64,000 bases of DNA, from positions 40,523 through 104,522 of the forward strand of contig JAURVB010013169.1 in assembly GCA_033002965.1 (NCBI GenBank), written 5' to 3'. This DNA comes from Piper betle. Taxonomy: Eukaryota; Streptophyta; Magnoliopsida; Piperales; Piperaceae. This document shows, in pieces, positions 37,620 through 46,787 of the stretch. The translations under genes and the position numbers were made by a program. Numbering within the stretch: the stretch's first letter is position 1; every line of letters starts with the position of its first letter. The notes beneath the pieces were generated by a model, which did not search any database, was not told the origin of the DNA, and worked only from the letters and a program-made list of their open reading frames with translations.

Positions 37620-38375
37620 CTAATATCAGAATAAGCTGGGACACGATTTTTAACCTCAAAATGAATTAGGGGACCATGACTAATCTCAAAATGAATTGGG
37701 AGACTACCTAATCTTAGAATGAGCTAGGAGACGTTTTCTAAATTCAGAATTAGCTGGGAGACAATTTTTAATTGCAGATTGAACTGGGAGACCATGACTA
37801 ACCTCAAAATGAAATGGGGGATCACCTAATCTCAGAATGAGCTGGGAGACGATTTTTAACCGCAAAATGAATTAGGGGACCATGACTAATCTCAAAATGA
37901 ATTGGGAGATCACCTAATCTCAGAATGAGCTGGGAGACATTTTCTAATCTCAGAATGAGCTCGGAGATAATTTGTAATCTTAGATTGAACTGGGAGACCA
38001 TGACTAACCTCAAAATGAATTGGCGGACAACCTAATCTCAAAATGAGCTGGGAGACGATTTTTAACCTCAAAATGAATTGGGGGACCATGAGTAATCTCA
38101 AAATGAATTGGGAGACCACCTAATCTCAGAATGAGCTGGGTGACGTTTTCTAATCTCAGAATGAGCTGGGAGACAATTTTTTATCTCAGATTGAACTGGG
38201 AGACCATGACTAACCTCAAAATGAATTGGGAGACCACCTAATCTCATAATGAGCTGGGAGACTTTTTTAACCTCAAAATGAATTGGGGGACCATGACTAA
38301 CCTTAAAATGAATTGGGGGACCACCTAATCTCAGAACGAGCTGGGAGACAAATTACTAATCCCAGAATGACCTGA
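37620..38375. repeat. Higher-order tandem array, about 206-bp period built of ~34-bp units
   Basis: Basic units follow CTCAGAATGAGCTGGGAGAC or CTCAAAATGAATTGGGGGAC with variable 8-14 bp spacers. Six units form a larger repeat marked by GATTTTTAACC at about 37644, 37851, 38057 and (as CTTTTTTAACC) 38262, i.e. 205-207 bp apart. Minus-strand ORFs with a periodic SQFILRL/AHSEIR pattern reflect the repeat and are not taken as genes. Confidence 0.93.
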
Positions 38376-38397
38376 GGGATAATTATTCTTTACTTAT

Positions 38398-38398
<1 letters not shown>

Positions 38399-38431
<33 letters not shown>
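38399..38431. repeat. (TAA)n microsatellite
   Basis: About 11 TAA units just after the tandem array. Confidence 0.95.
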
Positions 38432-40221
38432 GTGAATTGATAGTATGGATTATATTGACTTGTTTCATTTAATTATGTGGCTTAGTAGTTTTATCACTAA
38501 TGCGGAATTTCCTCCGCAAGTGAGCAGCTTTGGTCTAAAGAATAGAAGTAGGGTTGGTGGTTCTTTTACCAACGTAGGTATGGTGAATCGATAATAAAGT
38601 TGGACTTCCTTATTATTCTCTTGTGTTATAAATGTGGCTATGGGAAATGGTCCGAGACTATGAGACAATTATTTTAAATTTTAGAGAACATGATTTATTG
38701 TTATGATTTATATTATATGTTGCAGGACTATTTGCTGTATTTAAATTCATGTTCTGGAAGGTTACATTTACATTAACTATATTTCTAAGTAACACCCGGT
38801 CTGGTTTGGGCGGGTCGTTATACATTCAGTTACTGGGCGTTAGCTTTTAGATTTAATGTGTAGGTACGGAGTATGAGCTTGCCACATAGGCTCAAAACCA
38901 CGATTAGAGGTTCTACCATGTCTGTTTACGACTCGCTCTGAATTTATGGACTCATTCTATCATTTTTTTTAACAGGTAAGAGGACGTGTCAAGTGGTGGA
39001 TTTATCGTATCCCACTCCACATAGGTCATTTAGCCAATTGTATTTCCGGATTAATAACCCTCGAGATTTCTTTTTTAAAACTCATATCCAGCTAATGTTG
39101 CCTTCAGGCCTATTATACTGAATTCCCTACCAATGCATATATACATGTAGTTTTCGCATTTTTAGTGAGATGTGAGACGAGGGAAAATTGACAACCACGT
39201 CTTGAGATAAGGTGTGTGTTTGTCAAGGTAGGCTCTGGAATTGATGAGTGTTTGTTTCAATCCTGAGGGATCTTGATAACTCCACCTGTGAGTTCTTCAA
39301 ATCCGGAGAAGTGTGGAGGTTTACGAGTACTGCTATACAGTGCATGTCTAGACTTCCAGTTTCAAAGAGTATTGAAGGTGCATGCCTGAGTGTACTCGGA
39401 CTCTATATTTAAAGTCGGGAGTAATACAGAAGTTATAGAGGGCTGAGAGGAAAGATAATGATTGTCCCACGCAAGGCTTAAGTTAGAGTAACCAAGGAAA
39501 GAGAATGAGATGGAAAGGGATCGCTGTCGTGCTAGGTGGATGACTCTTAGTTATTGCCCAGTGTCAATTTATTATTAGTTATTTCTATACCAGTAACACT
39601 CGTTACTAATGTCTTTTTGCTATATATGTAGGTGAAACCTACTAGGAATGAGCACTGTCAGGACTGCGGAGGTGCAACACTGAAATTGGGCACACATGTA
39701 CTTGCCGTCTATAGTTGGTGATGTGTTGAACTGTGTGAATAATGGAATTTGAATGCTATCATGTAAACTGCTATATATATTATACATGTGAATGAAAATG
39801 AAAAGTGGAAAATGAACAGGGTTAGATATGGAAAGAGGATAACTAGAATATGAAGAACATGTTGTGTTTGTACCGTGTTTTTGACTTTTATTGTTAGAAA
39901 TATATACTGATTGTTGTTGATAGGGTGGCCCCTATTGCACTTTTAGGGGAGACTTTGTCCGTTTCAATTTTTAAAAAATAGATATTTCTTTTGAACTTTT
40001 CGTTTGTTTGGTCTGTTTGTTTACTCATTTGCACATCATGGCATGCATATATTATAATGTTAGAACCCAAGCATCTCATCCATACTTTTCATGTTGCATC
40101 ACCATCTTAAGGTGTCGAGGGTAGATCTAGGTTGGCCTAATCAAATCAAGATTAGCAAATAGTTTGGTTGCCAGTAACATTTCTGGGTTGGTTCACGGGT
40201 GAACTGAAATAGGGTGTGAGA

Positions 40222-40905
40222 GGGAAGACCTCACAACCCTTGTCTATCAATCTTTGCACCGTTGATAGGATAACAGACATCCTCCTCTATATCTACCTCT
40301 GCCTTGGAATGCAATCCTCACATTCCTCTTCAGTCTAAGCCGAACCTTCTTCTTCAGGCAGTCAATCAATGCCGGCTGGCGTATCATCCAATCTATGCCG
40401 AATATTGTGTCAAACTCCCACATCCGCAAAACTATGAAATCAGTGAAAATGAAGCTCTGTTCGATAACCACAATGACACCCTACACACACTCATCGGTGG
40501 TATGTATGGCTCTAGCACGAGTCAACACAACCAAGTCATAACCTAAGTCCTCTACACACAGCAGATCCAATGGACAAATGTCTTGGATATGAATGTATGC
40601 ATACTACTAGAGTCAAACAATACAATTGGAGGTACAGAATGGATAAGAAGAGTACCTAAGATGATAGCTGCATCCTGAACTACCTCCTTTGCACCTATAG
40701 CATATATCCTTCCCTGCTAATTTGGCCAACCACCCTGTATCTTCCCTCAGACTATGCCACATATTGTGTTGGTGCCTGCCCAGTGTCCAACAAAGCTAGG
40801 CTAGATTGCCTCTACTGACCCTAACCTCGACCACTCTAGCCCTAGTGGTCCCTTTGCCCATTGCTAGTTGTCACCTCACCCCCGCTGCCCTTGAGACAGC
40901 CTGGA
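40222..40905 (-). pseudogene. Ty3 protease and PR-RT linker, decayed
   Basis: On the minus strand: LLIHSVPPIVLFDSSSMHTF (about 40640-40590) is the retropepsin active-site region, with DSS in place of DSG. After stops come WEFDTIFGIDWMIRQPALID and KKKVRLRLK, the conserved (F)DVILGMDWL..IDC..K.V linker. It continues across the solo LTR into RT at 32836. Upstream (40650-40905) no gag zinc knuckle could be read with confidence, and the sequence breaks into LTR at about 40915. Confidence 0.75.
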
Positions 40906-40914
40906 GGTTCACAT

Positions 40915-42504
40915 GGAGCTTGAGCCCAATGAAAGTTCGGCCTAATTTACTTTGTAAATGAGCCTAAGTGGATTTAACAAGTTGGGTCACTAGATGGGAT
41001 GTTTCTAGACCTATCTAGACCGTCTAGACCGTAACAATTTGAAAATTCACAAATAAAATTGGGAACCTACCCAAATGGCACAAAAATTGGTCACAGTACT
41101 ACTGAGACATAGGGTAAGATGTGGATCAATTTTCACTCAAATCCAACACCATTAATTCATTTTAAGGTATAACTCGAGTGAAAAAACTAGGGATTTCACT
41201 TTGTATCCTTACAATGTCCGGGTAAACACCTCTAAAACATACCTAGATGATTTGTCATTCCTAAATTTTTTATCTTTCAAGTACACACTTAGTGGAGCAT
41301 AATATAATTTTACCATATTTTATTAGCTTAAATTGGTGGCCTAAGATATAACAAAATCACATATCATACTTACAGTCACAAACAACATAGCAAACATAAG
41401 GCGTATTTAGGGATAATGTTCAAGATTATTTAGTCATTAGATTAGGCTTAAAATTTTACCACGAACTCCTACCATTGCCATGAACAAAATGAGATGCTAT
41501 TTATCAATAGATCCTACAAGGTTAGAGAGTAAAAATTAGATAAAGGGGCGCTTATCTCACTATTGCGGTGAAAGTTTTACCATCTTTCCTCACTTTATAT
41601 CGTCATACATGAAAGTCTAGAGCATGACTGGAAAACACCCAATACAAAAGTTGAAGATATACATGTTATGAGTACAAAAAAATAAGAATCGTGCAAATAT
41701 AACATCAGAGTGCCAAAAAGTAATTTTTATATCGAAACAGTATAGATCAGTGACTTACGTGCATTATAAAAAACATATCTATTTATTTAGATGACCAAAT
41801 AAATAAGTACTCAAAATGCTCTTCACTGTAAGCGTTACACATTAAACAACAAGCAATAGAGGTAGCACAAATACGAAACTAGTGAGAGAAGACCAAGAGG
41901 AGTTTTTTTAGGCATCCAACCTCAATGTTTACAACCCTAGGAGGCTAGAAAGGTGGAGGGTGCCTAGAGCTCCAAGGAGGAAGAAGAAAGCCAAAGGAGA
42001 AGAAAGTCATTGGAGGTGAGGAAAGAAGAAGAAATAGTGAGAAGGTAAGGGAAAGGCAGGGCTTAATAAAAAAGAAAAGGGGTGGTTGGCTTGATGATGT
42101 CATACATACGAGTGTTGTACCTAAAGAGGTATGAGTTAGATTAGATAAGGAGGTATGAGTTGGGTTAGCTAAAGAGGTTTGAGTTGGGTTAGTCAAAAAG
42201 TATGAGTTAGGTTAACCCAAAACTCAAAAACTTAAACTTTTTACTTTAAAGCGATCAGGCCAACCTCAGGAATTGCACTGCATGTCCTAACATCTAACTA
42301 TGCATAATTTGACTGGACGAAAATTGAAAAAGTCGGTCATCTATCATCTAAACAAGTGTATCGAACGCCAAAGGAGGTTACGGTCGGGCAAACATACACT
42401 ATGTCATACATGAACCACGATAAGTAGGACAGATCCTACTAACCTGATTTGGATAACATATGACCCGATAGTAAAACCTTCGAGCAGACAACCCGTGTTT
42501 TACA
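40915..42504 (-). mobile_element. Truncated 5' LTR of the 16.3-kb Ty3 element
   Basis: On the minus strand it starts TGTAAAACACGGGTTG (42504) and matches the left LTR from 30538 down to about 28918 (landmark TTACTTTGTAAATGRGCCTAA). There it is joined directly to protease-linker sequence. The deletion removed about 1.8-2.7 kb of LTR, the primer site and gag. AAAAT follows at 42505-42509. Confidence 0.8.
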
Positions 42505-42509
42505 AAAAT

Positions 42510-43184
42510 AGTGTAAATGAAAAAAATCATATGAATTGGAAATACAATTAGATGAAATGCCATAAAATTTTTGAAAACTTCCAGGATAGTAGGAAAATAG
42601 GATGAAAATAAAATATTCCTTCGCATGAGCATATGTACGTGCGCTAACAAATTTCCCCTATTTTCTTTCATTTTTCATTAGAAAATATCGTTTTTAAAAT
42701 TTTGACATATATTTATTTCGACTGAAATTAAAAAATTTTAAGACATCCAAATACAAAAAAATTTGTGACTTTTAAATTGTGTATTTTGTTCAAGTTATTT
42801 TAGGACAATTAAATAGACGCTAAATGCATAATGTCAATTGTCTTGCACTAAATAGATTTAAAATTTCAAGTGACCCTCAACTTTTGATCACCAAAATTAC
42901 ACTTAAATTAAATCAAATATAATGTGATTAGTTACAGTTGTATATTTAATTTTTATTATTTTAGTATGAAATATATTTTAATTTAATTAATAATATATGA
43001 TAAAATATAAAGTAATTTCAAATGTAAATATCTGCGAATATTTAACTTAAAACACAATTTTTATAAATATATTTTAAAACTATCTTGCTTGATGAAATTA
43101 ATTTGAAATTATGAAAAACAAAAATTATTCGAAGAAATTATAAAATTAAATTTTAATTAATAATGTATGATTAGTAAAAAATAC

Positions 43185-43224
<40 letters not shown>

Positions 43225-43266
43225 CAGGATGATTTTAAGAAATCGATGAATTAAAAAAACCTATGA

Positions 43267-43310
<44 letters not shown>

Positions 43311-43509
43311 GATTTTCATGAATCAAATCATACTATCTTATTCATGAAGTAAATAAGATATATATCAATATCTTATAAATCATGTCGTCTTATACATATG
43401 CGATCATTTAAATCTTCGCTCTCATTTATTGCTTTCACAGGGGATAAGCGGTTCATGAAAAACGTGATATCCATTAGTTTCTTCTTCATCACATCCTCAG
43501 TAACATGAA
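42510..43509. other. AT-rich DNA with two (AT)n tracts
   Basis: No gene was recognised. (AT)n runs of about 30 and 40 bp lie at 43190-43223 and 43269-43308, separated by 45 bp. The 90-residue ORF at 42399-42671 straddles the retroelement edge and is incidental. Confidence 0.5.
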
Positions 43510-44000
43510 TTAGTCCCTCGATTTCTCCCTCTTGGAAGATGGATCTTTAGCTTGATCCTGCAGTAGAAAGCAGACGTATCCATTCTTGGAGTTTAGAAAA
43601 ATTCCGGCCAGAAGGATCAAAACTAACATCAACAATGAAAACACAATTGCAGCAGGAGGGACAAGCTGAAATGTGGTCAGCCAAAATAAATTGGCAGTTA
43701 ATAACACGAGGACCAGGAACCGCCAGTCTATGATAGTAGAGATCAAATTTATAGTTCACAAGAGAAACAACCTGCTCTCTATATTTAATCTTGTTCCTCA
43801 GATTCAACACGTTATCCCAAAAAACTAGAATTTTGAGTCAGAAATTGTTATCAGATAAAAAAAGATTGCCATTTAATAACATAATCGAAGATTCCGAACA
43901 TTTTAAACCAAAGAGCACGAGTGAAAGGGCAATCAATAAAGATAAGACACAAAGTTTGAAGGACAGGCACGCACTGCTTGGGAAAAATAACAAACGTTTC
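43510..44000 (-). pseudogene. LINE (L1-like) ORF2 C-terminal remnant
   Basis: The minus strand near 43950-43880 reads QTLCLIFIDCPFTRALWFKM, resembling the Cys/His segment after RT in plant L1 ORF2 (pattern HLFxxCPFxxxxW). Downstream sequence (43800-43520) is in broken frames, including YHRLAVPGPRVINCQFILAD. No poly-A tail or target duplication was identified. The assignment rests mainly on one motif. Confidence 0.42.
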
Positions 44001-44282
44001 TATTAAAAAATAAATATATGAAATAGACACTAGTCAAGCAAGATTGACATAGAAAGTCATATTTTTAGTGCGTGAATGTGATTCCCTGCACTTCTCAAGT
44101 CATAACCTAATGTTATGAGAAGAGAGAGGAACCAAATAACATCAGACTTAATTAGTAGAAATGTAAAAAAATATTATAAAGTTCTTTTTTCTTACAATAT
44201 ATAAAAATAATAACATAGGAATTACAAGCCGGCCAGGGCGAGGAGAAGTTGGACTTGGTCACATAATGCGCCATTTACCCGC
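44001..44282. other. Downstream flank of the NIMIN-like gene
   Basis: AT-rich. On the minus strand TTATTATTTTTATATATTG near 44220-44195 is a plausible polyadenylation region for the gene above it. Confidence 0.3.
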
Positions 44283-44744
44283 TTAAATAGATCCTTGTAA
44301 ATTAAGCGGAGAGGCCGGCTCCGCCTCCGGATCCATGTTCAAGTCCAGCCCACGCCTAACGCTCCCAGCCTTTGTGTGTACTGCAGTGCTACCTTCCTTC
44401 TCGCCCTCCTTCCGGCCCTCCTTGGGGCGACAATCCTCTTGCCCCTTTCTCTGAGAATCATCACTGCTGTGATCGCCGATGGAAGCTATGGCATCATCTG
44501 CCGCGAAAAAGTCTTCCGTTGGGAACGCACCTTTCCACCTTGCGCCCGCAGTGGAGCCTTCCACTTTTCCCTTGTCGAGTCCAAGGTACGAAGCCGCCAT
44601 GTGCATCCGTCGAAGGATGGTGAAGAACTCCTCCACCTCCACTTCTTCGGCTGCCATCTCGTCTTCTCTCCGTGCCCGAGTGATCCTACTCTCCCCTTCA
44701 TTTACCTCGCTTTCGGACCTCTTCCTCTTCTCCACAGCCTTCAT
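44283..44744 (-). CDS. NIMIN-like protein (NPR1-interacting repressor), 153 aa
   Basis: NIMIN proteins bind the salicylate receptor/coactivator NPR1 in the nucleus and damp defence gene expression. Visible here: a basic KRKR stretch (residues 6-9) as a possible nuclear signal; an acidic run leading into VEEFFTILRRMHMA (37-50), the NPR1-binding DxFFK-type motif in the form EEFFTILRR; W70 followed by EDF (77-79), matching the family's W..SF..EDF segment; a low-complexity KEG-rich linker (98-118); and a C-terminal EAR repression motif LDLNM (133-137). The single exon and 153 residues fit the family (about 110-150). The start is the first ATG with A at -3; stop is TAA. The frame is intact and non-repetitive. 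Longer ORFs on the other strand are shadows. It is the only complete host gene I see. Assignment is by motifs only. Confidence 0.8.
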   Translation of the reverse strand: MKAVEKRKRSESEVNEGESRITRARREDEMAAEEVEVEEFFTILRRMHMAASYLGLDKGKVEGSTAGARWKGAFPTEDFFAADDAIASIGDHSSDDSQRKGQEDCRPKEGRKEGEKEGSTAVHTKAGSVRRGLDLNMDPEAEPASPLNLQGSI

Positions 44745-44872
44745 CTTTCGAGTTCACCTCACAAGTAGCAGATCACCGAATCACCACTCTCTTTCGGCTT
44801 TACCTTCTCCACCAACTTTGTAGACGGGAAAAAGAAGGGCCGCTAGCTCTAGGGAATAATGTGGACCGCGTG

Positions 44873-44965
44873 TGATGTCATGTTTGTTGGCGTCAGTGCG
44901 TGCTTATCTTTATCCCAAAAATACGTGCGTCGGCCAGCGCCAATGTTGACGTAAGAAGTTTGACG
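44873..44965 (-). promoter_or_regulatory. as-1-like TGACG cluster upstream of the NIMIN-like gene
   Basis: Two direct TGACGTAA sites lie at 44947-44954 and 44961-44968, their starts 14 bp apart, about 200-220 bp upstream of the ATG. Closer in are GGCGTCA (44889-44895, TGACGCC on the minus strand) and TGATGTCA (44873-44880). Paired TGACG motifs are the as-1 type element bound by TGA bZIP factors, and salicylate-induced NIMIN promoters are known to carry them. The core spacing is 9 bp against 7 bp in CaMV as-1. No clear TATA box was found. Confidence 0.6.
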
Positions 44966-45264
44966 TAACTCCGTGGAAATTTCTACGTACATGCTAATAG
45001 GATTTTGAGAAAATAGAAGTGAGAAATTAGGTGCCCAAAATTTTTGGCCACACTTCTGTTTCTTTTAGTGCCAAAAATAGGTCCTATTTTGATTGGACAA
45101 CGAGGACTATATCCGTATTCTAGTATCTCAACCAAAAAAACAATCTTCGTTTGCAAGAAGTCACGGACAATAAAGGATCTAAATTGACCTCACCTTGACA
45201 CAGCGAGTTGGCATCACACGAAAAATATGTTTATAGTCCACTGCTCGGGTTAACAAATTAATTG

Positions 45265-45704
45265 AATGTAAGCACATTTTTCGTATTCCATTGATCGAGT
45301 TTCGCAACCTGAGGTTAATCGAGTAAAACGGCTAACAAAATGCTCGATTAATAGTTTGTTTTTCATGTTTAGATTAAGAAATTACATTGCAATTGTATTT
45401 TTTATATTTTTCTAACCGAGGTTCACATTATGAGGTCAATCATGTGCTGACTTTAGTGTTTTTTATATTTTAGTTAAAAAACTTGAATATATGTTTGTTT
45501 TTGTTCTCTCCCATTTGAGTTTAACAACATGAAATTAATATGGTGCTTAGATTAATAAAGTACTTTGTAAGTGTGTTTTTGTATTCTGTCAACCTGAGTC
45601 TCACAAGGTGAGATCAACTAGGTATTTGGCTTAATGAAATACTCGGTTGTATATTTTTTGTGTTCCACCATCTAGGTTTCATAATGTGAGGTCTACTTGG
45701 TTAA
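45265..45704 (+). repeat. Diverged tandem repeat, roughly 70-110 bp per unit
   Basis: Units share (C)GTATTCCAT..ATCGAGTTTC, then ACCTGAGGTTAATC and a T-rich spacer. Versions begin near 45278, 45395, 45500, 45580 and 45655, and one more lies beyond the inserted LTR element at 51388-51425 (CGTATTCTATTAATCGGG). Heavily diverged. Confidence 0.5.
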
Positions 45705-46507
45705 TGTTAGGATTTTAATACCCAAAATCCACAAACACCATGTTGTGTGTGTTTTGACAAGCCAAACCAATATAAGATAAAAGATAGATAACACACAAAT
45801 TTAAAGTGGAAACTTTTCAAATTGAAATAAAACCACAACAAAAAACATGAAATGGGTATAAGTACCCTACATTACAAACCATAGAAAAAAGGTAGAGAAG
45901 GATAAGAAATAAATTACAGTTGGTCTTGTCGAAGAAGACACAGTCCCATGAGCACTTTTTTTAACTATGCTCTTTTTTGTTAACTCTATTTTTCCACCTA
46001 CACAACTACTAAGCTTAAGCTTGACGGGTCGAGTCCTCTTAACTCCAAGCGAAGACGTCTATGTATTCCTTGATAAAGTGGATATGTCTTCTCCTCACAA
46101 CGAGCAATTTCTCTTTCTTCTCTCATATGCACCACCAATGGTGACCCTGTCTAGATCTGCAACCGCAACCTCTAATTGGAACACACTCCAATTAGGAACA
46201 CCCACAATCTCTAACTGGAACACACTCCAATTAGGAACACCAACCTCTAACTGAAACACACTCCAATTAGGAACACCAACCTCTAACTGAAACACACTCC
46301 AATTAGGAATAATCTCCAACTGAGATACACTTCTAATTGGGAACACTCAATGAACAAATACAGTACACCATGAGGAGAGGCTACCATGAGGAGAGGCTCT
46401 CCCTCCTCTAGAGAGAGAGTGAGAGCCTCACTATAAAACCTCATAGTGAAACCAAATAACACAATCTTCAGTTGTACTCTCTTCTGTTCTATTTCACTCA
46501 CAATACA

Positions 46508-46549
<42 letters not shown>

Positions 46550-46705
46550 AGCCTCGTAGATATGAAGAGCCAAACACTAAATACTCATCGTCTTCAACGA
46601 TTCTTCTCGAATTCCTCATACCTCTTAGAATAGCTTCATGTCTTTATGATTCCCCATATAATTGCATGTCTTCTCACATCCATCATATGATAAGGGGCCC
46701 CAACA
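45705..46705 (-). mobile_element. 3' LTR of the non-autonomous element
   Basis: 1001 bp against 792 bp for its partner. The difference comes from about 135 bp near 45945-46085 present only here, one extra ~36-bp minisatellite unit, and an expanded (AT)n at 46512-46545 where the partner has a simple TATATATA. Confidence 0.85.
46172..46340. repeat. Minisatellite of hairpin-forming ~36-bp units in the LTR
   Basis: About five units of CTCTAACTGGAACACACTCC then AATTAGGAACACCAAC. In the least changed form TCTAATTGGA...TCCAATTAG is a near-perfect inverted repeat around ACACAC. The other LTR (50883-51015) has about four units, two of them shortened. Confidence 0.88.
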
Positions 46706-46718
46706 ATTCTCCCCTCCC
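46706..46718 (-). promoter_or_regulatory. Polypurine tract of the non-autonomous element
   Basis: On the minus strand GGGAGGGGAGAAT abuts the 3' LTR start TGTTGGGG. Confidence 0.8.
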
Positions 46719-46787
46719 AAATCATATGGAACACACTAGAGTTGGTTTCAACATTGTTCACATGGGAAAGAGATACAACCCTTCCAA

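Larger units (their letters stand above)
35441..38822 (+). mobile_element. Solo long LTR, second family (copy C)
   Basis: It starts TGTAAAGACCGTGAAAA and ends GGGCGGGTCGTTATA, with CATTC at 35436-35440 and 38823-38827. The two ends are imperfect inverted copies (TGTAAAGACC versus TATAACGACC). A TATA-like TTTATAAAGG lies near 35626. It contains a GC-rich block (35850-36370), GACTCGAGT-type sequence (36408-36480) in the opposite orientation to copy A, a large tandem array (37620-38375) and (TAA)n. No primer site, polypurine tract or coding domain was seen. Confidence 0.8.
32837..40221 (+). mobile_element. Solo long LTR (copy B) inside pol, itself carrying two insertions
   Basis: It starts TGTAAACCGGTGACTCGAGT and ends ATAGGGTGTGAGA, flanked by GGGAA at 32832-32836 and 40222-40226. 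With both nested pieces removed it is about 2.8 kb and collinear with copy A: the AATAACGCATTATGACATG block (33080), GTCAACTTTTATCTACGAA (33251), GC-rich blocks (33270-33396 and 34567-35090), TGATTGTTAGCATGACATG (35148), then 38828-40221 with CTCGAGATTTC, the CATATATACATG TATA region (39135) and the AGGGGAGACTTTGTCCG tail. No primer site follows, so it is solo. Confidence 0.85.
26228..42504 (-). mobile_element. Ty3/gypsy retrotransposon (Del/Tekay-like), bounded by AAAAT
   Basis: Plus-strand ends are TATAACACCCC (26228) and CCGTGTTTTACA (42504), flanked by AAAAT at 26223-26227 and 42505-42509. The element reads on the minus strand: partial 5' LTR (40915-42504), protease (40222-40905), RT (32180-32640), integrase (30800-32050), polypurine tract (30539), 3' LTR (26228-30538). 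A solo LTR (32837-40221) splits it between protease and RT. Removing that insertion leaves about 8.9 kb. Gag, primer site, half of the 5' LTR and most of RNase H are deleted. Long LTRs and the integrase C-terminus fit Del/Tekay chromoviruses, but the clade was not tested by phylogeny. Confidence 0.85.

Noticed and set aside
37822..38119. Minus-strand ORFs with a periodic SQFILRL/AHSEIR pattern
   Set aside because: A direct consequence of the ~34-bp tandem repeat; no independent sign of coding.
37620..38375. CRISPR-like appearance of short repeats with variable spacers
   Set aside because: Eukaryotic context, repeats diverge from unit to unit, spacers recur in a fixed order, and the array lies inside an LTR.
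44372..44823. Plus-strand ORFs of 83-130 residues opposite the NIMIN-like gene
   Set aside because: They are antisense to a frame with recognisable motifs and have no motifs themselves.
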